Below, one piece after another: positions 22,401 to 31,000 of a stretch of DNA of 64,000 nucleotides. The translations under genes were made by a program, and so were the position numbers. The DNA is taken from NCBI GenBank assembly GCA_013400155.1, contig VXBM01000096.1, positions 1,146,265 to 1,210,264 on the forward strand. Reading direction: 5' to 3'. Position 1 is the first letter of the stretch. Every line of letters starts with the position of its first letter. The stretch is from Helopsaltes ochotensis. Its lineage: Eukaryota; Chordata; Aves; Passeriformes; Locustellidae. The notes beneath the pieces are model-generated. The model searched no databases, was not told the DNA's origin, and saw nothing but the letters and a program-made list of their open reading frames with translations.

Positions 22401-24220
22401 ACAGAATGAATTGTGCCTTCAGAGGCAACTTCATCATTTCTGGAGTTACTGCTTTATAGAGAAGTGGCAGGTTTTTTTCTGGGGAAAGATACATCTTTTG
22501 GTGCATTTGAGTTACTCTGCTTTCCTGCTTATGTCTGGAGAAAATGGAGAAAGGTCTAGTTAATAAAACCACCAGGTTATTATTAAAGGCAAAACCATCC
22601 TTTTAGAGAAATGCCAAGTATCAAACCAGAGATACTCTGCAGTCCTCACCCACCCCAGGGTAAGGAAAGCACACTGAGACATTAAGAGAATCCAGAGGCA
22701 GGTCAGCAGCAGAGACTCGGGGGCAGAAGGACAAGAGGGCAGCTGCTGTGCCTCCAGAGTCTCCCAATCCCTTGCCTGACTGCTATTCCCCAGCTAACAG
22801 AAGACAGTTACCTGAATCAATGCAATCAGAGGTGAAATGACAATGGTGATGCCCACTGCCAGAACTGCAGGAAGCTGGTAGCACAAGGATTTCCCTGCCC
22901 CTGTGGGCATGCACACAAAGACATCCTTCTCTCCTGCAAAAACAACAGAAGAAAGCTCAAGGCCTCTGAGTGGTGTTGAGTTCCTGGGGCTGAGGCTGGA
23001 GGGGTGGGCAGAAACAGCACGTGTCCATGTACCAGGTGGCACAGCAACAAAACAATTTAGCTCTAAAAGCACAGCAATGCTTCGCATGCCAGCAGTGGTT
23101 TCCTCAAAGAACCTCAGATTGCTTTGTAAACATTTAGAGGCAGCTGTACAAAAGTACCAGAAGATACACAGAAACCAAGATAAAGAGAAGTTAAGTTATT
23201 CATGCTGAATCTCCTCCAGAAAAGCTGGTTTCACTCATTTTACAGACCTCCACTTACCACATTACCAGCCCCTTGACAGAACTTCACCACATCCTCTTAA
23301 AGCTTATCCCAGAAAGGCCCCTCACATGAAACAGGAGTTGGAAATCTCAACCACATAAGTAATATCCTATGGTGAGTGACTGCTTCTGCACTAACCAGGA
23401 TCCAGTTCAAGCCAGAAAGGTGCCAGTGACGCCAGGTAAACAGGTAGAGACACCTCACACACAGAATTCCACTTCTGACAGGTCTGTTGTCAAGCGTGAA
23501 TGGTGATAGATGGAAACTGAACTGGGCACTGTTCTGATTCACACTCAGAGAGCTGCTGGGGGGCTGGCAGCTGGTTTGTGTGAGCTGCCTGTTCACCCCC
23601 AGCTGGCTGTTGGGGCACGTGTCAACATCAGCACAGAAATGTTTCTAATAATGGCCCCATGATTCTGGGGATCTCAACTGTGCAAAGAAATCAAGTCCTC
23701 TACTGGTATTGTTTTTAACACAAGGGCAGTTTCACTCTGAAAATGTCTGAATGTTAACACGTTTGATGTCATCTGACCACAAGCACACTGGCAGGTGTGA
23801 GGAGACAACTAGAAAAGACACCAATAATGCTGCAGTTTCCTATTTCCCATTTTCATGGATGATACAATGATGGTGTTACAAAACAAATGACAGGAGAAGA
23901 TGCAGAGCTCGTGTGCAGCATGTGCTCCTGGGCCACCAAAACCATCTCAAAGCAGAGCAGGGTGTGGAGGGTTGGGCGCTCCTGCTTAGTCCAGGTGACA
24001 TCTGCTCACAGCAGACACAGCAGCAACTCCTACAGTGTCACCCCCACACGGAGATGGACACCCCGCCGCGTTCCACACCTCTCCCATGCCAAGCCTCACC
24101 TCTCGCCACAGCCATGGTCGCACTTTCCTGCAGGGAAGTCTTGAAGGACTCGAACCCGAAGACCTTCTGCAGTGTTTTCCGGACCCTGCCCTCCAGGCCC
24201 GGGGGAGCCTTCCCGCTCAT
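16376..24220 (-). CDS. RECQL5: RECQL5, RecQ-family ATP-dependent DNA helicase (first seven coding exons, partial)
   Basis: Seven minus-strand exons (24220-24100, 22933-22812, 21074-20556, 20001-19896, 19289-19178, 17006-16844, 16458-16376) join without phase conflict into 1226 coding nt, or 408 codons plus two bases. Visible helicase motifs are: Walker A MPTGAGKSLCYQLP (motif I), SPLIALIQDQ (Ia), DEAH with CVSQWGHDFRPDYL (II), ALTATA (III), then the second lobe with YHAGLKA, VATISFGMGVDK (V) and YYQESGRAGRDGKPS (VI). RECQL5 is a nuclear 3'-5' helicase that restrains RAD51 filaments and binds RNA polymerase II. The zinc-binding, polymerase-binding and C-terminal parts (human beta form 991 residues) are encoded left of the window. 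It is transcribed divergently from SAP30BP. Confidence 0.95.
16459..16843 (-). other. RECQL5: RECQL5 intron 6
   Basis: 385-bp intron with GT-AG ends. It contains a repeated ATATTC-type AT-rich stretch at about 16721-16770. Confidence 0.85.
16844..17006 (-). CDS. RECQL5: RECQL5 exon 6 (helicase motif VI)
   Basis: Encodes [20 protein letters not shown] then RAGRDGKPSCCRLYYSRNDR and DQVSFLIKKELSNIQ. QESGRAGRDG is RecQ motif VI with the arginine fingers. Acceptor ACATACAG, donor CAG/GTGAGA. A Cys stands where human has Trp in KPSWCRLYY. Confidence 0.95.
17007..19177 (-). other. RECQL5: RECQL5 intron 5
   Basis: About 2.2 kb of AT-rich non-coding sequence with an A run near 17934-17946. No other gene recognised. 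Confidence 0.85.
19178..19289 (-). CDS. RECQL5: RECQL5 exon 5 (helicase motif V)
   Basis: Encodes GLKAAERTSVQNEWMEEKIP then VIVATISFGMGVDKANV, the RecQ lobe-2 core. Acceptor TTTCCTTTCCAG; donor AG/GTGTGT. Phases (2 bases in, 2 bases out) agree with exons 4 and 6. Confidence 0.95.
19290..19895 (-). other. RECQL5: RECQL5 intron 4
   Basis: 606-bp intron. Its distal part, just upstream of the exon 5 acceptor, is an extreme C/A tract on the plus strand, so it is G/T-rich in the RECQL5 transcript. Confidence 0.85.
19300..19545 (-). repeat. Low-complexity CAAA/CCAAA-type tract (G/U-rich in RECQL5 pre-mRNA)
   Basis: For about 245 bp the plus strand is almost only A and C, with runs of seven C and seventeen A. 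On the transcribed sense of RECQL5 this reads as interspersed G runs and T runs, so it could form G-quadruplexes. It ends about 10 bp from the exon 5 acceptor. Confidence 0.8.
19896..20001 (-). CDS. RECQL5: RECQL5 exon 4
   Basis: Encodes [20 protein letters not shown] then IELSYRGLKAKAYHA, the start of helicase lobe 2 (human [20 protein letters not shown]). Acceptor GGCTCTCAG, donor GCAG/GTACTG. Confidence 0.94.
20002..20555 (-). other. RECQL5: RECQL5 intron 3
   Basis: 554-bp intron that contains a diverged 32-bp tandem duplication (20364-20427). Donor GTAGGT. Confidence 0.85.
20364..20427. repeat. Diverged 32-bp tandem duplication
   Basis: Two adjacent 32-bp units both begin TTTTAGAGGA and run through an A-rich middle to end in GCAC (20364-20395, 20396-20427). 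They differ mainly where one has TACGTGC and the other CACACA. Confidence 0.7.
20556..21074 (-). CDS. RECQL5: RECQL5 exon 3 (helicase motifs Ia-III)
   Basis: The largest exon (519 nt, 173 codons, phase 0 at both ends). It starts DQVDHLLALKIKACSLNSKL and includes LYITPEMAAASSFQPTLNSL, the DEAH box in VIDEAHCVSQWGHDFRPDYL, and CVALTATATKQVQEDV. Acceptor ACTCTAG, donor GGG/GTAGGT. The DEAH and following aromatic-rich loop couple ATP hydrolysis to DNA binding in RecQ enzymes. Confidence 0.96.
21075..22811 (-). other. RECQL5: RECQL5 intron 2
   Basis: 1737-bp intron with donor GTAACT and acceptor CTAG. No other gene or repeat recognised. Confidence 0.85.
22812..22933 (-). CDS. RECQL5: RECQL5 exon 2 (Walker A)
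   Basis: Encodes (G)EKDVFVCMPTGAGKSLCYQ then LPAVLAVGITIVISPLIALIQ. GAGKS is the ATP-binding P-loop. Acceptor TTTTTGCAG, donor CAG/GTAACT. Confidence 0.95.
22934..24099 (-). other. RECQL5: RECQL5 intron 1
   Basis: 1166-bp first intron, donor GTGAGG. No other gene recognised. Confidence 0.85.
24100..24220 (-). CDS. RECQL5: RECQL5 exon 1 with start codon
   Basis: Starts at the ATG at 24220-24218. The first 40 residues include GRVRKTLQKVFGFESFKTSL then QESATMAVAR, which aligns with human RRVRSTLKKVFGFDSFKT and QESATMAV. The first ten residues (MSGKAPPGLE) differ from human, as expected for a variable tip. The donor AGAG/GTGAGG leaves one carried base. Confidence 0.93.
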
Positions 24221-24672
24221 CCTAAGGATGCTGCGAAGGGCGACAGGAACCCGAGCTAGACCCGGACGCTGCCACCCTCCTCTGCCCGAGGCCTGCCCCG
24301 ACCCCCTGCCACCTGCACGACCGCCCCCAGCCTTTCCCTGCCACGCTGCCCCTTTTCTCGGGTCGCTCAGGGATGCTTATCCGGACCCCCTCACTGGAGA
24401 GGCCCACGATGTGTTTACTCTGGGTTAGCCTCCTCCCCATGGGGCACAGCAGAGAGGGCTCGCAGCGGGGGGGCCTCAGTGCCCACCAAAACCGCCCGCA
24501 CCCGACACGGAGGGGGCGTGGGGGCCGCGGCTCCTTCTCACCCACACCCCTTCCTTCCCACGGGCCCGTGTCCTTGCACCCCCCATGTCCCCTGTCCCAC
24601 CTCCGCCCCGGCCCGGCCCCCGCCCTCCGCGCTCGCTCCGGACCCGGCAGGTGCTGCCGCGGCGCCACAAAG

Positions 24673-24680
24673 TGACGTCA
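24673..24680. promoter_or_regulatory. Palindromic cAMP response element TGACGTCA
   Basis: A perfect full CRE inside the shared promoter, in an AT-richer pocket (AAGCTTAAATTAAAG follows). CREB/ATF family proteins bind this sequence. It lies 453 bp from the RECQL5 start codon and 254 bp from that of SAP30BP. Confidence 0.7.
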
Positions 24681-24864
24681 AAAGCTTAAATTAAAGGGCC
24701 AGCCCGCGCACTTTTCATCCCCTCTCCTCCACCGAGACGCTCCGCTCCGCCTCGCTGAGGGTTTTCCCCTCCGGCCGCGATCTCCCCGAGCAGTTTCTCC
24801 TCTGGCCGCGAGGGCGGGATTCCCCGGAGCGCCGTGAGCCCGCTGAGGGCGGAAGAAGGGCAGC

Positions 24865-24878
24865 GTTGCCACGGTGAC
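24865..24878. promoter_or_regulatory. RFX-type X-box, GTTGCCACGGTGAC
   Basis: Inverted half-sites GTTGCC and GGTGAC are separated by two bases, close to the X-box consensus bound by RFX proteins. It lies 56 bp upstream of the SAP30BP start codon. Confidence 0.5.
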
Positions 24879-24904
24879 AGCGCCGCGTGCGTCATCGCCG
24901 CGCG

Positions 24905-24912
24905 CCGGAAGT
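24905..24912 (+). promoter_or_regulatory. ETS-family site CCGGAAGT
   Basis: A consensus GABP/ELK-type core close to the likely SAP30BP transcription start. Related GGCGGAAG cores occur at 24848 and 24927. Confidence 0.6.
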
Positions 24913-24930
24913 GCGCCGTGGCCGAGGCGG

Positions 24931-24941
24931 AAGATGGCGGC
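24931..24941 (+). promoter_or_regulatory. SAP30BP: YY1-type site AAGATGGCGGC over the SAP30BP start codon
   Basis: AAGATGGCGGC matches the extended YY1 motif often found just downstream of transcription starts. Here it also supplies the initiator ATG, in a good Kozak context with a purine at -3 and G at +4. Confidence 0.6.
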
Positions 24942-25048
24942 GGCGAAGCGCAGCGTTCTCTCCTCGCTGGCGGTTTATGCCGAGGACTCGGACCCGGAGT
25001 CGGACAGCGAGGCCGGCACGGCGGGGAGCGATGGGGGAGCGCCCACGG
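24934..25048 (+). CDS. SAP30BP: SAP30BP exon 1
   Basis: Starts MAAAKRSVLSSLAVYAEDSD and ends at a GTGAGG donor after 38 codons plus one base. The human protein begins MAGKKNVLSSLAVYAEDSEP, so the start is secure. Open sequence continues 5' in frame, but without an ATG before 24934. Confidence 0.95.
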
Positions 25049-28000
25049 GTGAGGGCCGGCAGGGGGCCGGGACAGGCGGCGGGCCGGGCCGCCAGGGTTC
25101 CCCCGCTCGGCCCGCGCCGGCCTGGCGCTTTCCCCTATGTGAAGGGAAGGCCCCGCACGCTGCCACCTCTCCTTTCCTCACCGTTTTTCTTTTCTCTTCC
25201 TCCTTAGGAGAGAAAGGAGGCCTGGTGTCAGTTGGGTACGGAGAGGATGACTTTACCCGCCTGGATGGGGACGAGGAAGGGTACGAAGAGGAGGACGATG
25301 AGAACAGCAGACAATCAGTAAGTACCTCCCTGCTCCGGGAGCTCTCACAGGATGTAGAAGCTTTTCTTTTTCAAATAAAAACCCCGAAGGGGGACCCGTG
25401 ATGGAACCTGGAATATCTGACTCCTGGTGTGGGTTTCAGCACTTTCCACCTACTCCTTTCCACTTTGTTTTCATTTGCCCTGAAACCCGTCAGCAGCTTT
25501 GCACACAGCTCATGTTGCTCGTTACTGTGTTGGTGTCGTTGAACTCTTTTATGGGAAAAAGGCTGCTACAATCACTCCAAATAAAAGCTAGTCTTTAAAC
25601 GTAGTTAACCTATAAAAACCTTGTAAGAGAAGCACACTGTCAGCTGGTGGATTAAAAAGAATAAGCTTCTGTGCTGTCTGAAATGATTCTTTTGTGTGTA
25701 GCTCAATCCACTCCCTGCATCAGGTCACCTTGACGTGACAGCGTCCAGTCTACGTGTGGGTGCCTTTTGTCTGTCACAGGTGCATGGCATGTGTCTGATA
25801 CCACCTGAATTCTGTGATAACAACAGTGTAGGGGAACAGGGCGCAGGGCTCCCAGTCTGTGAATGCAGTGGCATCACACAGAAGAATGTGTAGTTCTGCC
25901 CTGGCTCTCGAGTAGTGAAATAATACGTTTGGAGGGGAAAAGGGAAAGTTCTCACCTCCTTTCTTTGTTGTCACTCTTTTTTCTTCACTGTGTTATCTTC
26001 TCCCTGTTCAGTTCTTTCTTCTATAACATAGCCGATAACCCAGGGCTACTTGTATAACTTTTCCTCACTGAAATCTGCTTTGTTTGTTGGATCAGTCCCT
26101 AGGAGACATTATTTTCTGCCGTCTGTCTGCCCAAATAGCAGCCAAGAAATTCCTCAGTCTCTTGTTCCTGCTTCAAGTTCTGTTCTGTTGCCCCTGGTGT
26201 CTCCCTTAGCAAAGCAGTGAAGCTTTTTTATGGCTTCAGTGATTCTTCTTTTTATATCCAGCACTTCTAGACTCTGTTTCAGTGAGGTCTCTCTAGTTCA
26301 AAGGAAGCCCTGTGTGTGATCTAGGTGCTTGCCAAGGTCAGCTGTGTTTAGTTAGTATTGTAAAGGCGTTCTAAATGGAGTGGTTTTATTGCATACACAG
26401 CTTTTGGTGCGGGGTGCCAGTGTCCATCATCAGCTGCTGTTCAGGAAATGACAATCAGTCAATCACTCTGGTGTCAGCCAGTGGATCTTGCATAGGTTTG
26501 TGGTCACACTGCAGGTTGCACAAGTTACTTCCCTTTTTTTTTTTTTTTTTCCATTAAATATTCTCTGAGCAGACTTGAAAACTTCCTTGGCATTGCTTGG
26601 CTGGTCATTCATGGAGGTTATGAGTTGTTTTGAGAAAGCAGAATGAGGTGAACTCAGGCTGGCCTGTGCTTTGCTCTGTACAACCCAGTGGGTGTTTTAA
26701 CTACTTTTAACAGTGACTGAAAAGCCTCTGTTTTTATTCAAAGCCAGTTCTCAGTAATGCTGCTTTGTTTGTTGTTACTCCCTGCAAGGTCAGAAGTTTT
26801 TGAGAGCTGTTTCAGTTATTGTCTGCAACATGGATAATTCAACCCATTATTGTTTTGATGAAAATCACTTTTATCTGTATAAAAAAGACTGTGGAGGGGA
26901 GAGCAATGTCTTTTGTGGTAAACACCAAGTTAGTTGGTTCTTTTCTAGTTACAAACTCACTGTAATGAACCTTTGACAGTCTGGCCTGAATTTTTGTCAT
27001 ATGTGCATCTTTCAGAAAGGGAAATTGGAGAGTAGCCGAAGTGAAGGAGTTTTTGTCTCATATCTGTAAGAGAGGCACCTTAATTTAGTCAGTTAGAACT
27101 TAACTGATCTTATTGTGGTCAGTCTCTAGCTTGCCTTGTCAGAACTGGCTCATGTACCAATACTTTGAAGTGGGCAATCCCTTGTAAACTCTTCCTTTCA
27201 GTTGCACTTCTCATTTCACTTTTTCTTTTGTTTCCCTTTTTGAAGCTGAAACACCAATTTCATGTTTTGGGGCCAACATTGAAATTTGTGGGAACGTTTC
27301 GAAGAAAAAGCATTTTTTTGAGTTACGTGAGCATGATAAACACTTTCCGCTCCTCAAACTTGTTTTGAACCCAGAGTATGTGTTTGTGTTTAGAAACAGG
27401 GGTACCTGGAGGATGCCCAGTGAGGGGACAGCAGGTTTTCTGCCAGTGGGGATCAAACTGGATCTTCCTGCTCACTTGGTGTGGATTTTCACACAATGCT
27501 GTGTTCAGTATTTTGAGCTCTCGCAGGGCAGAAGTTCCCCCAGTTCTTTGGTTTATTTCTGCTTCATAAAAAAAAAAAAAAAAGAAAAATTAAAATGGGG
27601 ACTGTTACCTGAAATTTGCCAGTGTTCCCTTCTGTGGAGGCTCACAGCATCTGTGAGCAAGGCACGAGAGCTCTGCACCAGCAAGGAAGTTGTGTCTGCT
27701 GGATCCCTGGAACTTGGTGCTAGGCCAGACCCTCTCCAAGCCTGCATGTTTGGTTTGGTGGCAGGCCAGCTGTGTGTCCTCTGTGTGTTGCTGATGCTTG
27801 GGACTATCACAGTTCTTGCAAATGCTGCTTTTTCTGTGGGTACTGCTGAACAGAGGCTCTTCAATCGCCACCCGCCAACTGGAGGGGACAGAATTATCAA
27901 AGGACAAATGCTTTTTTCCCCACTTCTGCTGCTTCTTGTTGTCTAACTTTGAGTATTCCAGAGCTGCATGAGTTTTGTAGGGACAACTGCTACTGAGTGA

Positions 28001-31000
28001 TGTTTTTGCCTACAAAAACTCCCAAAACCAAACAAACTTCTTCCCCTGCCTATAGGACTTGTTTCCTGATTATGAGTGGGTGGGGCAAAAGTACCCTCCA
28101 TGGAAAGGGTTTTGGACTACTGCTGGGCTGCTGAATGCCCTTTGCTGTTAAGTTCAGTTACTTACCAGGCCTGCTCTTTAAGCTTAATCCTGTAAATTCT
28201 TGTCTTGTAGGAAGATGACGATTCAGAGACTGAAAAACCTGAGGCTGGTGACCTAAAGGTATTTGAAAGTGTGGTCTGGTGGTGGTGGGGAAGCTCAGTA
28301 CAAGAGGAGTAAGTCTTAACAGCATGGCTTGGTGTTCATTTGTGATCTGTAGTTAGTTCCACACCTTTTGTAGCTTTAACCTGTTTTCTGACTTTAGTTC
28401 TGGCTTCTGCCAAAGGTGGTTAACAGATCACAGGCTGAGTCACAATGAAGGTCAGCCTTTATGAATTTGCTCATGTTGTGCATTAGATGTGAAGTTTGTT
28501 GACAGCATCTCATCTGTTTTGCAGTGATGTGGGAGGTGCAGCATCCAGTACAGAATTCTGTATGACCAGTGTTAGTTGGAATAATTTTTTCATTTAGAAC
28601 AACTTAATGAATAAATGATCCTGTACTCTTAGAGGCCATGGAAGGCCAAAATCAATTCACTTCTCTCCAGCTCTGTCCTTCTGAATGAAGCAGTTTTGTA
28701 AAGGTCATAGATAAATTTAAAAAGTGAAGTAAGATCCCCAGATAATAGCTGTTATCATAAATAGTTGAAATCATCTTTATCTTGGGATTTCACCTTGTTT
28801 CTGCTGAACAGCAGGTGTTCAACAGCCCAGAACATGGGTCAGGCTAAAAGCTGGAGGACAAAAGACCAAATCCATTTGAAGCTACAGACAACTGTGTTTA
28901 AATTTTTTATGTTCGTTCAGTAGAAGCAGTCCTGTTCATCAGGGATGTCGAGTGATGAGCAATTGCAAAGGCAGTTATTTTATCCAGCAGCTTCCTCAAG
29001 GATGCAGACAGTCCTTAAACTCAGCTACAAAAAGCACAGGACTGGGCTGCAAAGCAAATTCTGTAGAGAATTCGATTTGCCATAGGGCTTTGATAGGCTA
29101 AGATGAAGGCAAATGGATGTGTTTAGCTATTCTATTCTATTTGAATTAGTTTTATAGCAACATCTTCTTTCAGGTCCCACAATATTTTTATGGATTTACA
29201 GTGATGCACAACTGGAAATCTTGGCAGCTGCACTGCAGCTGGTAAAATCTTAGTGTGTGAAATTACTCCCAGCACTTGGAAATGGAATGTATTGTCTGCT
29301 TTCCTTGTTGCAAGAAAGAATTTTTTTTTGAAAGAAAGGAAAAAGGAATCTCTCACTTTTATCCTTTTTCTACTTCTACATTTTTGCCCTGGTAAACATG
29401 CTAGCAAGATGTTTCTGTAAAAACTGCTGGATTTAAATGTGTACTATGAAATAAAAATACGGGATTTCCTGAGAAGATAAATTTGGTGTAGATCAAGTTT
29501 TTGAAGTTGTGTAATAGGGTCCTGTTGCATTTCTGTCTAAAAAGGGGCTGTAGGACTTCAGGGCAGTGGAGAATAGGTCTGGCAGAGGGAAAGAACAGAA
29601 TTAGACTGTAGTTGCTCTTATCTGAGTAATCATACGTGATAGAAATCTCACCACTGAATTGTGTGGTTGCTGCTTTAGTATGTCACTGATGTTTCATGGC
29701 TTGTTTAAAAAGCCTCTTGCTTTCAGTGGGTTTTGTGTGCTGCTGTCCAGGTGCATTTTGTGCTTCTGAGGAAGAGCCGCACATGGCCACAGAGCAGCAT
29801 TTCAGCTTCAGTGAGGAAGCAAAGAAATAATGAATGTTTTAAAAATAAAAACATTTTGTATCTTGGTAGACTGTGCAATAGTAACTCTGCAAGCGCTGAA
29901 AATGTAAATTAAAGGAAAGAAATAAAATAAAGGTAAAATGTAATTCCTGCCTTCCTATTGTGGCATGAAAGGTAATGATTTGAGAAGGGTAGGAGAGAGG
30001 CAAAGCTGAAGTGAGTCTGAAACTCAGCAGTTTCAGACTTCCATGTCATCCTTAATAGATGTCTTTCAAACACAGGTGAAAAAGGGAATTGTCTCTTTTG
30101 GCCTTTTGGGTTTTTTTGAATATTAAGTCGTAGCTGTAGAGCCAGCTGGTACTGGGCAAGGTGGAGCTGTGGAGGTAGCCCAGTGCTGTGCTGGGGTGTG
30201 GCTGTGGGGGCACTGGCGCAGCTTCACTGGCCATGCTGTTAAGAAATTCACTTGGGATGGGGAGAGCTGGAAATCCCTGTGGAAGTCTTTGTACTTGGAG
30301 CAGTTGCAAATGTTTCCTATCCCTTTTTCCACCAAGTGGCAGTGTTCTCCATCCTCACTGGAGCTTGCAATGTCTGTGGCAGCTAACAAGTGTTGCAGTT
30401 ACTGTAAATCCAAAGTGCAGCAAAAAGGGAGGCCCTTGATTATAACTTGCTAACACTTTTGCTAACTTTATTTTGTTTTGAACCTGCAGAGTGCTGTAGT
30501 TGTGCCTGCTCAGTTTCATGGAGACGTCAGAGACCTGAAAATATGTTTAAATAGATTTCCCACACTCTTTATATATGGCTGGGGCTTTTCCAAGGTCTGA
30601 GACTGACCACAGCCAGAAAATAAATAATTTAAAATGCATGATTTTTTTTTAAGAAATGCAATTCATCAGTCAATTATAGTCATTTCAAGCACTGAAGATA
30701 TATTTTTTTTTCCTGGTGTTTTGCCTCTGTGCATGTTGTGAATGAACTACCTACAGAGTTTCTACCTTGAATAATGGAGCCAGGTTGTGTGGAGCAGTTC
30801 CCTTGTTGCTGGTGCATCCTGTGATTTGGCCTTGCTGTGCGCTTGCATAGCGCCAGACACAAAACCTAGAGAAGGGTCACTTGGTGTCAGTTGTGGGTGG
30901 AGTCAGAGGAGACAGAAAGTGGGGAATGATGTAAAAATTCTTTGGTAAAGTGATGATAGGGAGAGTGGAATTTGAAGCCTGCCTCAAATAGCCCCACTGG

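Larger units (their letters stand above)
24221..24933. promoter_or_regulatory. Bidirectional CpG-rich promoter of RECQL5 and SAP30BP
   Basis: Only 713 bp separate the two start codons, which face away from each other. The stretch is GC- and CpG-rich, and the richness continues into both first exons. There is no clear TATA box at a sensible position. It contains a palindromic CRE (24673-24680), an RFX-type X-box (24865-24878), an ETS-type site (24905-24912) and a YY1-type site (24931-24941). These are typical of broad, housekeeping divergent promoters. Transcription start sites cannot be placed from sequence. Confidence 0.85.

Noticed and set aside
24874..24933. In-frame N-terminal extension of SAP30BP
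   Set aside because: The frame is open, but it has no ATG upstream of 24934, and the known protein begins at the equivalent of 24934.
27365..27946. 193-codon open frame in SAP30BP intron 2
   Set aside because: No recognised similarity, runs through an A homopolymer, and has no convincing splice sites.
28940..29030. Possible C/D snoRNA (TGATGA near 28950) in SAP30BP intron 3
   Set aside because: No D box (CTGA) with a closing stem was found at a suitable distance.
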